From positions 1-64,000 of the forward strand of contig BQIV01000022.1 of NCBI GenBank assembly GCA_021604005.1: a stretch of DNA of 64,000 bases. The letters run 5' to 3'. This stretch comes from Nitrospirales bacterium. Lineage in GTDB: Bacteria; Nitrospirota; Nitrospiria; Nitrospirales; UBA8639. Below, piece by piece: positions 44,093-52,861 of this stretch (within the stretch, counting starts at the first letter, position 1; each line of letters opens with the position of its first letter). Under the pieces are notes generated by a model. That model was not told the origin of the DNA and made no database searches. It saw nothing but the letters and a program-made list of their open reading frames with translations. The translations under genes were made by a program, and so were the position numbers.

Positions 44093-44977
44093 ATGGCCAA
44101 CACACAGTCGACGGCTAGCAGGCTTCAAGAGATACAATATGTCCTGCGTTCAGTGCTCATTCTCAATCTCTTCGTCGCTCTCACCAAACTGAGCTATGGA
44201 GTGATCACAGCTTCCCTAGGGATGCAAGCCGATGGGTTTCATTCCTTGTTCGATGGGATATCCAATGTGATTGGACTGACTGGTTTGTGGCTAGCCTCTC
44301 AGCCTCCTGATGATAATCATCCCTATGGACACAAAAAATTTGAAGTCCTTGCCGCGGCTGGCATTGGCGGAATGCTGATTAGCACATGCATGTACTTGCT
44401 CTGGAAAAGCATTCATACCCTAGGGCAGGAACCATCCCCTCAAGTCACGGAATTGAGCTTTGGGGTCATGATCATAACAATAGTCGTCAATCTGGGAGTC
44501 ACAAGGTGGGAACAAAAGAAGGGGAATGAATTACAGAGTGAAATTTTGCTCGCAGATTCCTACCATACGGCCAGTGATATGCTCACGTCCGTATCTGTGC
44601 TCATTGGCTTAGTGGCCATCAAACTCGGCTATCCCATGTTTGATCCACTTGTCGCCCTGTTTGTGGCAATCGTCATCGCATGGACTGCTAGCAAGATTTT
44701 CAAAGAAGTCATCCGTTCCCTCACCGATGAAGTCCGATTAGACATCGAGTCTGTACGTGCGGCGGTGCTCGCCATACCCGGCATTCTCGGTTGTCATGAC
44801 ATCCGCACTCGTGGATTAGCCAGTCATGTTTTCGTTGATCTTTCGATTCACGTACAACCACGCATGTCAGTTGAGGAGGGACACGTCATGGCTCATCAGG
44901 TGGAAGAGACGATCAAAAAACGGTTTAACGGGGTTGAAGACATCATCGTTCATGTAGAACCAGAAGGCCACACATGA
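44093..44977 (+). CDS. Cation diffusion facilitator (CDF) metal exporter
   Basis: 294 residues with six membrane helices and a C-terminal cytoplasmic metal-sensing domain. The two metal-site helices are DGFHSLFDGISN (HxxxD in helix II) and DSYHTASDML (HxxxD in helix V), so the H-D/H-D pattern predicts Zn2+/Co2+/Cd2+ or Fe2+/Mn2+ transport by proton exchange. The C-terminal domain has RGLASHVFVDLSIHVQPRMS and ends in HVEPEGHT. It lies 30 bp after the broken antiporter gene and may have shared its promoter. No strong ribosome site is visible. Confidence 0.9.
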   Translation: MANTQSTASRLQEIQYVLRSVLILNLFVALTKLSYGVITASLGMQADGFHSLFDGISNVIGLTGLWLASQPPDDNHPYGHKKFEVLAAAGIGGMLISTCMYLLWKSIHTLGQEPSPQVTELSFGVMIITIVVNLGVTRWEQKKGNELQSEILLADSYHTASDMLTSVSVLIGLVAIKLGYPMFDPLVALFVAIVIAWTASKIFKEVIRSLTDEVRLDIESVRAAVLAIPGILGCHDIRTRGLASHVFVDLSIHVQPRMSVEEGHVMAHQVEETIKKRFNGVEDIIVHVEPEGHT

Positions 44978-45082
44978 ATGACTTTTTTATCTCGTCTATC
45001 GTCTTTCGTTGTTCGACGGTGAAGAGCTAAAACTTCATTTGTTGCAGACAACAACGATCAAAGAAAATCGTCAGATCCCTGG

Positions 45083-47014
45083 TCAGCAAACTGGGAGATA
45101 GATATGAAAGGTCGTCCCCTTTGCTTGTTCGCTTTCTACTTGAATGACTCCATCATGCTCCTGAATGATCCCATGAACCACCGTGAGTCCTAAGCCTGTG
45201 CCTTCCCCAACCGGCTTTGTCGTAAAAAATGGGTCAAAGAGTCTGGAAAGATCTTCTTTACGAATTCCACACCCTGTATCGGAAAGGATCAAGTGAAGTT
45301 GCTGACTGCAATATGCAAGGGCGATTCGTAGAGTTCCGCCCTCAGGCATGGCATGACATGAATTCATAACCAAATTTAGCAGAACCTGGCTCAGTTGGTC
45401 TGGGTCACCAAAAACATTCGGTCTCTCAGGCGGAATTTCCGTTTGAACATAGATGTGATGTTTCTTCATCCGATCTTGCACAATATCAAGAATAGGTGTA
45501 ATGATTTCAGCAAGGTCAAAAGCACGACGTTCAGCAGGTCGCTTCCTCGCAAAACTGAGTAATTGATTCATGATTTTCGTAATGCGCTCAACCTGCGTCA
45601 CGATCGTCTCAAGCCCCTTCTTTGTATTCTCATCGGAGGTCTTGCGCATCAAAAATTCTGCACGTCCCAATATGACGTTCATCGGGGTCCCGATTTCATG
45701 GGCCATGCCTGATGCCAATGTGCCCAACTCAGCCAAACGCTCGGTTTTTCGGAGTCGATCCTCAAGAGCTTTTTCTTGCGTGACGTCAAAGACATATCCT
45801 TCCAAGGCACAGAGCGTTCCATCATGTGTAAAGACTCCACAACCCTGTTCCCACACCCATTTGATTTCCTCTTTCGCGGTCCTGATTCTATACGAGAATT
45901 GAAATGATCGACGTTCATGAGTTGCGGCCTGAACTTCTTTCCATATTCTTTCACGATCCTCTGCTGCTATCACATCCCGTCCGTAAGAAACCTTGCGGTT
46001 TTTGACAAAATCTTCAGGAAGATACCCAGTAAGCTGCTGACACCTGGAACTCACAAACTCCATGGTCCAATCGGCATCACTCTTACACCGATAGACCATT
46101 CCAGGAAGATTTTTCATTAATGTTGACAACGTTCGCTGGGCTTCCTGGAGGGCTGTTTCGGCTTTCAATCGTTCGCTGAGATCAAGAATGATCGCGACAT
46201 AGACTTGGGTATCGTGATGACCAACGAGTTGGAGATGAACCTCGACCGGATAGCAGGTCCCATCTTTTCGGCGATGGATCGTACGGAACTCGATTTTTTT
46301 TGAGACGCCGGTTTTCAGAGGTTGAAGAAGTTGTTCAAATGTCACGTCGGTATATTCAGGTTTCACAGCAACTGGTGTCATGTGCCGCAATTCTTCCATT
46401 GAGTATCCAAGATTTTCTCGCGCTCCCCGATTCACTTGCACGAATTTTAAGGTCTCGACATCAAACAGAAAGATTTCATTGAGCGATTCCTCAAGCAGGC
46501 TACCCAACCGAGCAATTTGTTCTTCTGCCTGTTTACGTTCCGTGATGTCTCGAATAATAACAGTGAATAATCGTTTGCCTGATACCTCCACGTGAGAAAT
46601 TGAAGCTTCAATCGGGAATTCCACACCATTAGACCGCAGTCCTGAAATAGCGCCCAACTTTCCCATGCGACGATTCGTGACTTTGGTCTGACCAAACCGT
46701 TCTATATGCTGAGGGTGTTCCTTACGAAATCGAGAAGGTATAAACTGATCAATGGTCGTACCGATGACTTGAGGCACCGAACGCCCAAACATTTTTTCCG
46801 CGGCTGCATTGAATATGACGATGCGTTGCTTTTCATCAACGGTGATAATCGCATCCATCGCAGAGTGGATGACACCGGCCAATTGAAGCTCAATGGCCTG
46901 CAGGCCTTCTTCTGTATGTCTGTGAATGTTTTGAACAGCACGGAGTTCAGCGATCTCTTCTTTCAGACACTCTAACTCTTGCGTCAGCTGCTCTTTGGTT
47001 GATTCGGGTTTCAT
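45083..47014 (-). CDS. PAS-domain sensor histidine kinase
   Basis: 643 residues without membrane helices: an N-terminal coiled coil (about 5-40), three PAS/PAC domains (first: MDAIITVDEKQRIVIFNAAA; others from about 165 and 295), a HisKA domain with phospho-accepting His in GMAHEIGTPMNVILGR, and an ATPase domain with NLVMNSCHAMPEGG, DTGCGI and GTGLGL. A soluble kinase that probably senses redox, energy or a small ligand in the cytoplasm. The NtrC-type regulator is encoded just upstream (205 bp gap), so they form a two-component pair. Confidence 0.92.
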   Translation of the reverse strand: MKPESTKEQLTQELECLKEEIAELRAVQNIHRHTEEGLQAIELQLAGVIHSAMDAIITVDEKQRIVIFNAAAEKMFGRSVPQVIGTTIDQFIPSRFRKEHPQHIERFGQTKVTNRRMGKLGAISGLRSNGVEFPIEASISHVEVSGKRLFTVIIRDITERKQAEEQIARLGSLLEESLNEIFLFDVETLKFVQVNRGARENLGYSMEELRHMTPVAVKPEYTDVTFEQLLQPLKTGVSKKIEFRTIHRRKDGTCYPVEVHLQLVGHHDTQVYVAIILDLSERLKAETALQEAQRTLSTLMKNLPGMVYRCKSDADWTMEFVSSRCQQLTGYLPEDFVKNRKVSYGRDVIAAEDRERIWKEVQAATHERRSFQFSYRIRTAKEEIKWVWEQGCGVFTHDGTLCALEGYVFDVTQEKALEDRLRKTERLAELGTLASGMAHEIGTPMNVILGRAEFLMRKTSDENTKKGLETIVTQVERITKIMNQLLSFARKRPAERRAFDLAEIITPILDIVQDRMKKHHIYVQTEIPPERPNVFGDPDQLSQVLLNLVMNSCHAMPEGGTLRIALAYCSQQLHLILSDTGCGIRKEDLSRLFDPFFTTKPVGEGTGLGLTVVHGIIQEHDGVIQVESEQAKGTTFHIYLPVC

Positions 47015-47160
47015 CTGAATCGTTTCAGGTTTAACCTTTCATATTTCAGGGAAAGACTTATACGAGTAAATTGTGGTCAGCTTTGAGGATTCAAGTTTCA
47101 AGTCTCATGTCTCAAGTTTTTCTGATTTTTTTCGTAGCCTCTTCTAGACCTTATACTTGA

Positions 47161-47193
47161 AACCTATTAGTTGGAACTTGAAACTAATAGGTT
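47161..47193. repeat. 12-bp perfect hairpin between regulator and kinase genes
   Basis: AACCTATTAGTT (47161-47172) and AACTAATAGGTT (47182-47193) with a 9-nt loop. The flanks repeat ACTTGAAAC and CAAGTTTCAAGT motifs (47088-47190). No T-run follows, so it may act in mRNA processing between the two genes rather than as a terminator. Confidence 0.65.
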
Positions 47194-47219
47194 AAACTTT
47201 CGACTGTAAACACAAATTC

Positions 47220-48593
47220 CTATACCCTTGCTTGTTCTTCCATCTCACTCAACTTCCGATACAGCGTCTTTCGGTCTATGCCCAACACTTGAGCCGCTTG
47301 ATATTTATTCCCACCCATTTTTTCCAGAATACGTCGAATGTAGGCTTGCTCTAATTCCTCTAACGGAAGCAGTCGATCGACCGCATCCTCAACCAATTGT
47401 CCTTCTCCTCGTACCTCTCGAATTATTGGAGGCAAGTCTTCAAGTGTGATGATGTTTCCTTGACAAAGTGTGGCAGCCCGTTCAATCACGTTCTCAAGTT
47501 CCCGCACATTTCCTGGCCATTGATAGTCCAATAATCGTGCTAAAGCAGGTTGCATGACTTCCGTCACGGATTTGTGCTGAGCGGCGAGACTTTTATGAAG
47601 AAGCCCATGAACCAACAGCGGAATATCCTCTTTTCGATCACGCAGAGATGGGAGTCGAATCTCGATGACGTTTAATCGATAGTACAGGTCTTCACGAAAT
47701 TTTTTTTCTTTGACTTCTTCTGCTAACTTGACGTTCGTCGCTGCAATAATGCGCACATCAATGGGGATCGAGCGGGTTGCTCCTACTCGTCGAATTTCTC
47801 GCTCCTGCACAGCTCGCAGTAATTTCGCCTGAAGCATCATGGGCAGTTCACTAATTTCATCCAAAAAAAGTGTTCCACCCTGTGCTTCTTCGAACAGACC
47901 CCGTTTATCAGACTTGGCATCGGTAAACGCGCCTTTGACATGACCAAATAATTCACTTTCAAGTAGTTGTTCAGGAATGGCCGCACAATTGACCGGAATA
48001 AATGGAGCCGATCGACGGCGGCTATTGAAATGTATGGCCTTCGCGACGAGCTCTTTGCCTGTTCCACTTTCTCCAGTGATTAAAATGTTGGTTTGTGAGT
48101 CAGCCACACGACGAATAAGGTCGAAAACCTCACGCATTGGCTTACTTTTTCCTAGAATTTGATCAAACGAAAATTCACGGCGAACCTGCAGCCTAAGCTG
48201 TTCAACTTCACGCCGCAACAGAGCCTCTCGCATCGCCTTATCGACTGTCACCAACAGCTCCTCCGTCTTAATCGGCTTGGTGAGATAATCAAACGCTCCT
48301 TGTCTCATTGCCTCAACGGCTGTTTCCACCGTCCCGAATGCTGTCATCATAATCAGATTGCATTCTGGATGCTTTTTCGTGACGTGTTGTAATAGCTCCA
48401 GGCCATCCATCCCTTTCATTCGTAGATCAGTCAGGATAATGGAGTATGGTTCGCTATCGAGTCTTTGCAAAGCTTCTTGTCCATCTTGTGCTATTTCTAC
48501 GTGATACGATTGATCGAATAAAATATCACGAAGGACATTGCGCATGTCTGGATCGTCGTCAACGATCAAAACACGATTTTCGTCTTGCGCCAT
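47220..48593 (-). CDS. NtrC-family sigma-54 response regulator
   Basis: 457 residues: receiver domain (phospho-Asp in IILTDLRMKGMDG), AAA+ domain with Walker A GESGTGKE and Walker B GGTLFLDEI, and a Fis-type DNA-binding C-terminus (QAAQVLGIDRKTLYRKLSEM). The sigma-54 contact loop reads GAFTD, a variant often seen in AtoC/ZraR-like proteins in place of GAFTG. It is paired with the kinase at 45083-47014. Together they are the best candidate to drive the sigma-54 promoters of the Usp, Hsp20, macro and cytochrome genes around them. Confidence 0.93.
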   Translation of the reverse strand: MAQDENRVLIVDDDPDMRNVLRDILFDQSYHVEIAQDGQEALQRLDSEPYSIILTDLRMKGMDGLELLQHVTKKHPECNLIMMTAFGTVETAVEAMRQGAFDYLTKPIKTEELLVTVDKAMREALLRREVEQLRLQVRREFSFDQILGKSKPMREVFDLIRRVADSQTNILITGESGTGKELVAKAIHFNSRRRSAPFIPVNCAAIPEQLLESELFGHVKGAFTDAKSDKRGLFEEAQGGTLFLDEISELPMMLQAKLLRAVQEREIRRVGATRSIPIDVRIIAATNVKLAEEVKEKKFREDLYYRLNVIEIRLPSLRDRKEDIPLLVHGLLHKSLAAQHKSVTEVMQPALARLLDYQWPGNVRELENVIERAATLCQGNIITLEDLPPIIREVRGEGQLVEDAVDRLLPLEELEQAYIRRILEKMGGNKYQAAQVLGIDRKTLYRKLSEMEEQARV

Positions 48594-48898
48594 AATGCAC
48601 CTAAATTAAAAGGTTATAGAAATTCACTTAGTTGTGTTCTGAGAGACTAGAAACCATCCATATTCTTAATTGAATTTTTACTTCAGATTTATGTTGCAAA
48701 TATCGTCAGCGTTAAACTTGCTCACTGTAGCAAAAAGGGGCAATCTTCATCACCTTACCGTTGCCTGTCATGACCGTTTTACATATCAATAAGAACGAAG
48801 ATTGATTTCCAACCGTGACTTTTTATTACCTTAGATTTGCTAACTCTTTGACTTCACAACATTTCCTATATTTTTTCATAAGTATGCAGTAATAGCTA
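48594..48898. other. Divergent intergenic region, regulator and Usp genes
   Basis: 305 bp, AT-rich, with no gene. It should hold the promoter of the NtrC-type regulator (minus) and activator sites for the sigma-54 promoter at 48899. I could not find a clear palindrome shared with the other sigma-54 upstream regions. Confidence 0.4.
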
Positions 48899-48914
48899 TG
48901 GCATTGCTCTTGCT
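48899..48914 (+). promoter_or_regulatory. Sigma-54 promoter of the Usp gene at 48979
   Basis: TGGCATTGCTCTTGCT, GG-N10-GC with strong -24 (TGGCA) and -12 (TTGCT) elements, 65 bp before the start codon. Confidence 0.85.
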
Positions 48915-48978
48915 GATTTCATAACGCATGTGATCGTCATTCACAATCACAGAATGGTTATTCGAAAGGATAGATGAA

Positions 48979-49842
48979 ATGAAGTTACTCGTTGCTATAG
49001 ATGGTTCGAGTCAGTCAACAGATGCTGTTCATGCTCTTGCACATTTCAGACCTCCAGAGGAATTAACTCTCGTGCATGCACTGACACTACCCGAATTAGA
49101 CCATCCCATGATTACCACTGAAGTTCGAGATCAAGTGCGTGACGATATCGAAAAAAAATTACGTCAAGAGGGAAATGCCTTACTCTCCAATATTGTTACG
49201 GAGTTGCCTCAGGACTTTGGTCCCGCACAACAAATTCATCAAATAGGATCTCCAGCTCAGGTCATTCTCGAGACCGCACAGTCGGTCCAGCCTGACGTGA
49301 TCCTATTAGGTGCACGGGGATTGGGACAAGTCAAAGAACTGATGTTGGGCAGTGTTTCTCACCGTACCGTGCTCCATGCGCCTTGTTCGACCTTTATTTT
49401 TAAAAGACCATTGCCCACGTTAGGGAAAATTCTCTTGCCCATCGAGGGAGAAGAGGATGCGCAAGTGGCGTTCAAATTATTAGCAGCGAAGCCCTTTCAT
49501 GAGCGGGTGGAAATCCAACTCATGCTGGTATGGCCTCAGCCTCAGACTCCTTGGCCTCTCACGTTGTGGCAAAGCAAGCAGCTGGAAGAACATGCGATGA
49601 CTCATGCGCAAGAACAGCTCGACTCTCTCACCGTAAAACTTGAGACCATGGGATACCCAGCCATCAGCTATGTTGGATTAGGAGATCCTTCGTTCGCCAT
49701 CATAGAACAACAACGTGCCAACAAGGCCGACATGATTTTGATGGGCTCTCATGGAAGACACGGGATTTCTCGCTTCTTGCTTGGAAGTGTTTCCCACAGC
49801 GTGCTTCATCAGGCAGACTGTCCAGTATTAATCCTGCGCTAA
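48979..49842 (+). CDS. Universal stress protein, two Usp domains
   Basis: 287 residues, MKLLVAIDGSSQSTDAVHAL at the start. Nucleotide loops: GARGLGQVKELMLGSVSHRT in domain one and GSHGRHGISRFLLGSVSHSV in domain two. Close in order and length to the Usp proteins at 37070 and 60530. It is transcribed divergently from the NtrC-type regulator gene and preceded by a sigma-54 promoter. AAAGGATAGATGAA precedes the ATG. Confidence 0.92.
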   Translation: MKLLVAIDGSSQSTDAVHALAHFRPPEELTLVHALTLPELDHPMITTEVRDQVRDDIEKKLRQEGNALLSNIVTELPQDFGPAQQIHQIGSPAQVILETAQSVQPDVILLGARGLGQVKELMLGSVSHRTVLHAPCSTFIFKRPLPTLGKILLPIEGEEDAQVAFKLLAAKPFHERVEIQLMLVWPQPQTPWPLTLWQSKQLEEHAMTHAQEQLDSLTVKLETMGYPAISYVGLGDPSFAIIEQQRANKADMILMGSHGRHGISRFLLGSVSHSVLHQADCPVLILR

Positions 49843-50116
49843 ACTTCTCTTCATCTATCATCTATCGCATTCCAGTATCCTGAACGCACACGTCACAGTC
49901 TGGCACACCATTCTCCACCGTTGCTCAATTTCGCCATCTCCTATCCAGTCGAGGATCAAATCAGCATGCGTATTCGTTTATCATGTGGTGTTCTGCACCA
50001 TTGATCTTAAGATCCAATGAGGTGATCTTCCACAGGAATACTATCCAGAAAACACAATTGTGGAAGAAATCTTTTATCTACCCGAAAGATCGTAGCACAT
50101 GCACTTACCACCATGG
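49843..50116. other. Upstream region of the Hsp20 promoter, no gene seen
   Basis: About 275 bp before the sigma-54 promoter at 50117. TTGATCTTAAGATCCAA (about 50000-50016) is a palindrome and a candidate activator site. No frame could be supported. Confidence 0.4.
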
Positions 50117-50132
50117 TGGTACATACCTTGCT
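50117..50132 (+). promoter_or_regulatory. Sigma-54 promoter of the Hsp20 gene
   Basis: TGGTACATACCTTGCT, GG-N10-GC with TTGCT at -12, 65 bp before the Hsp20 start. A heat-shock gene under a sigma-54 rather than a CIRCE or sigma-32 site is unusual. Confidence 0.8.
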
Positions 50133-50196
50133 ATGTATCAATCATGTGATCAAGTAAGAATAAATTTTCTCTTATCAGACTCAAAGGAGGATAATC

Positions 50197-50652
50197 ATGA
50201 GCACCCTTACCCGATGGGATCCATTCAATGAGCTTGATGACCTACAAAATCGCCTCTCCACGTTGTTTGGGCGAGCGCCGATCAAGAAAAGCGAAGGAGG
50301 GCGTGAAGCCATGAGAGTGGCGCAATGGGCTCCGTTGGTAGACATCTCCGAAGACGAAAAAGAATATTTGATCAAGGCCGAATTGCCCGAAGTTAAAAGT
50401 GATGAAGTGAACGTGGCCGTTCACGATGATGTCCTGAGCATAACTGGTGAACGAAAATATGAACATGAAGAAAAGAAGAAGAAGGTGCATCGAGTTGAAC
50501 GTGCGTACGGCAGTTTCGCCCGAACGTTTACATTACCGGAAGATTCAGATGCCGAGCATGTATCCGCAGAGTTTAAAGACGGACTCCTAAAAGTTCATTT
50601 GCCGAAAACAGCCAAGGCCAAGCCCCGGAGTATCGACGTGAAAGTCAATTAA
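50197..50652 (+). CDS. Small heat-shock protein Hsp20
   Basis: 151 residues. N-terminal TRWDPFNELDDLQNRLSTLF, then the alpha-crystallin domain (about 47-140) with the signature VSAEFKDGLLKVHLPKT and the dimerisation part LIKAELPEVKSDEVNVAVHD. The C-terminal IxI-like tail reads RSIDVKVN. These proteins hold unfolding proteins as ATP-independent oligomers. A strong AAAGGAGG site lies before the ATG, and a perfect terminator hairpin follows. Confidence 0.94.
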   Translation: MSTLTRWDPFNELDDLQNRLSTLFGRAPIKKSEGGREAMRVAQWAPLVDISEDEKEYLIKAELPEVKSDEVNVAVHDDVLSITGERKYEHEEKKKKVHRVERAYGSFARTFTLPEDSDAEHVSAEFKDGLLKVHLPKTAKAKPRSIDVKVN

Positions 50653-50670
50653 TATGTCGATAGTGCCAAT

Positions 50671-50712
50671 ACCTCGGTGGGTTGAGCTCGCAACCAGACA
50701 ACCCACCGAGGT
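50671..50712 (+). terminator. Terminator-like hairpin after the Hsp20 gene
   Basis: ACCTCGGTGGGTT (50671-50683) and AACCCACCGAGGT (50700-50712) form a perfect 13-bp stem with a 16-nt loop. The T-run is weak (TTGTGC), so termination may be partial and let transcription reach the following cytochrome gene. Confidence 0.7.
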
Positions 50713-50745
50713 TGTGCACTGCAAAAACATTAAAAGGATGAGATC

Positions 50746-51249
50746 ATGGCCGTGCCATTAAGAAAAGTGACGTTGTCTCTCCTCCTCGGTCTCGTCATCA
50801 GCTGCGCACCGAGTTCAGCGTTCATACATCCGAAGGTTCCTGAAGAGAAGCTTACCGAAGCTCGGGCAGTGACCAATCCGTTTCCCAAATCTTACTGGGT
50901 CATTGATGATGGAAAAGCTCTCTATGAGGGAAAAGGCATGTGTGTACGATGTCATGGTCGCGATGGGGATGGGAGAGGGTCAGCCGCGAGCCATTTTGAA
51001 ACTTTACCACGAAATTTTAAAAATCGTCATTTTTGGACGAATCGAAGCGAAGGTGAGCTGTTTTGGATCATTAAGAATGGGAGCGAGACCACAGGCATGC
51101 TGGAATTCCAGAGTCTCTTGACTGACGAGGAGATTTGGAAAATTCTCCGGTATACCGAAACATTTCCTAACGGCCCCTACCCTTCAGAGCCTGTCAAACC
51201 CTTACCACCCCAAGAAACGACCTTCCCAAGTGAATTTTACCTTTATTAA
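50746..51249 (+). CDS. Mono-haem cytochrome c
   Basis: 167 residues with an export signal (residues about 8-26, VISCAPSSAF; Cys20 could even be a lipidation site). Conserved VPEEKLTEARAVTNPFPKS, haem motif CVRCHGRDGDGRG, and axial-Met region ETTGMLEFQSLLTDEEIWKI. It is a paralogue of the cytochrome at 30418 and of the last domain of the broken cytochrome at 54854. AAAGGATGAGATC precedes the ATG. It is followed after 17 bp by a cupredoxin gene, suggesting that the two are partners. Confidence 0.88.
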   Translation: MAVPLRKVTLSLLLGLVISCAPSSAFIHPKVPEEKLTEARAVTNPFPKSYWVIDDGKALYEGKGMCVRCHGRDGDGRGSAASHFETLPRNFKNRHFWTNRSEGELFWIIKNGSETTGMLEFQSLLTDEEIWKILRYTETFPNGPYPSEPVKPLPPQETTFPSEFYLY

Positions 51250-51266
51250 ATAGGAGGGACACCATC

Positions 51267-51692
51267 ATGTTCCGAGAAACACTGCCATTGAGGCGTATGA
51301 CAGTTTTTATGCTCGCCTTCTGTCTGGGGGTAGGATTATTCTCTTGGGTCAACGCCCAACCAGAACAAGTCGTGGATGTCCGCATCAAGGACTTTGAATT
51401 TCGTGCAACCCAAATGCCTCTTCAACTCAACGCCCAAACAGTCATTCATGTGGTCAACGAGGACAAAGTCCGTCATGATTTTGGATCTTCAATATTCCAA
51501 AACACCCATACCCGCGTTGAAAGTGGCGGTGTTTTCACATACGGAAATGACGTCCGCGGTGCGTTTATTGAGCCAGATCATAAGGCGACGTTTCGCTTCG
51601 TGATTCGTGAATCAGGACGGTATCAGTTTCAATGTTCCATTCATCCTGAGATGAAGGGAGAAATTCTTTTGTTAAGCGCAGGAACGGTTTAG
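51267..51692 (+). CDS. Exported cupredoxin (plastocyanin-like) protein
   Basis: 141 residues with a signal peptide (ending SWVNAQPEQ). The mature part is a single cupredoxin domain with a complete type 1 copper site: His in KVRHDFGS, and Cys, His and Met in FQCSIHPEMKGE. A small periplasmic electron carrier, probably serving the cytochrome encoded just before it. AGGAGG lies 9 nt ahead of the ATG. Confidence 0.88.
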   Translation: MFRETLPLRRMTVFMLAFCLGVGLFSWVNAQPEQVVDVRIKDFEFRATQMPLQLNAQTVIHVVNEDKVRHDFGSSIFQNTHTRVESGGVFTYGNDVRGAFIEPDHKATFRFVIRESGRYQFQCSIHPEMKGEILLLSAGTV

Positions 51693-51735
51693 GTGGTACA
51701 CTTTATAACACAAAAGAATTTTTAAAGCTTATCCT

Positions 51736-52692
51736 ATGAAGAAACTTATTCATCGAATACTCCTCGCCACGGACTTTTCTCCATTTTCCGCGAGAACGTT
51801 TCACCTGGCCCTCCTGTGGGCAGACGCATGCGATGCGGTACTCGATATCTTTCATGTGATACCTATACTCCACGAAGCCGAGCTGGATTCGGCCGTGGCC
51901 AATTTGCATCTAAAAGAGCAGAAGGAACTGTTCCAGTCGAAGCTTGAAGGACTCGTCTCCCAGGGGAAGAAAAAGCTACCTGAGGTCCATTCGCATCTCC
52001 TAGAAGGCATACCCGCAGACGCCATTACGGAATTCGCTGTGTCGTCACAGGCTGATTTAGTGATCACGGGGACTCATGGTTGGACAGGGGTGAATCGGGT
52101 TATGATGGGCAGCGTGGCAGAACGTGTGATTTGTCAGGCTCCATGCCCCGTTCTCAGCATGCACGATGTGGAACCAACAGGGACGACTTCACTCGACGAA
52201 GCGGGGAGAGATGGGCCGTATTCCCCTCCCCGTCATATTCTCCTTCCCGTGGACTTCTCAGACTGTTCCCTTGATGCGTACGAATACGCCGTGAATCTCG
52301 AGAAATCTTTTGAGACTTCCGTCACCCTGATCCATTCATTCGAGCCTTTTTCGTATAGCTTAGATTTCTCGTTAGCTCACCCGGCAGAGGACCGTCAGCA
52401 TCGAGAGAACGTAAAAGGCAGGTTAGCCGATCTCACGAAGGCCTTTACCAGAGAAGGACTCAACGCCAATTATGTGATCAAACGCAAACCAGCTGCCGAG
52501 GCCATTATCGAGACGCTGACCGAGACCGGAGCTGATCTTATTGTCATGGGAACACATGGCCATCAAGGATTGCGGCGCTTAATCATGGGAAATGTCGCTG
52601 CTGCAGTCCTTCGCCAATCTCCAGTTCCAGTTTTGACGGTCAAAAGTCCAAAGTTCAAGCACGATTCTCAAAAATCGCCCACGAGAAAGTAA
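51736..52692 (+). CDS. Universal stress protein, two Usp domains
   Basis: 318 residues, HRILLATDFSPFSARTFHLA at the start and a second domain from about residue 172 (RHILLPVDFSDCSLDAYEYA). Nucleotide loops: GTHGWTGVNRVMMGSVAERV and GTHGHQGLRRLIMGNVAAAV (Ser replaced by Asn in the second). Both domains start with the TDFS/VDFS variant, so this is a different Usp subgroup from the 37070/48979/60530 type. It follows the cupredoxin gene by 43 bp. Confidence 0.92.
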   Translation: MKKLIHRILLATDFSPFSARTFHLALLWADACDAVLDIFHVIPILHEAELDSAVANLHLKEQKELFQSKLEGLVSQGKKKLPEVHSHLLEGIPADAITEFAVSSQADLVITGTHGWTGVNRVMMGSVAERVICQAPCPVLSMHDVEPTGTTSLDEAGRDGPYSPPRHILLPVDFSDCSLDAYEYAVNLEKSFETSVTLIHSFEPFSYSLDFSLAHPAEDRQHRENVKGRLADLTKAFTREGLNANYVIKRKPAAEAIIETLTETGADLIVMGTHGHQGLRRLIMGNVAAAVLRQSPVPVLTVKSPKFKHDSQKSPTRK

Positions 52693-52861
52693 AAGAAACC
52701 CATTTTTACATGTCTCAAAAGAGTACTGTGAGTTCCACAAATAGAACCCTTCAGCAAACAATAGTTATCAATCGAGCGGGTCCGTCGGCAAAGGATTCGG
52801 AACCATCTTCCACGTTATGAGCAGCAAGTTGCGAACTGCACACTACTGCTAAATCACCACA

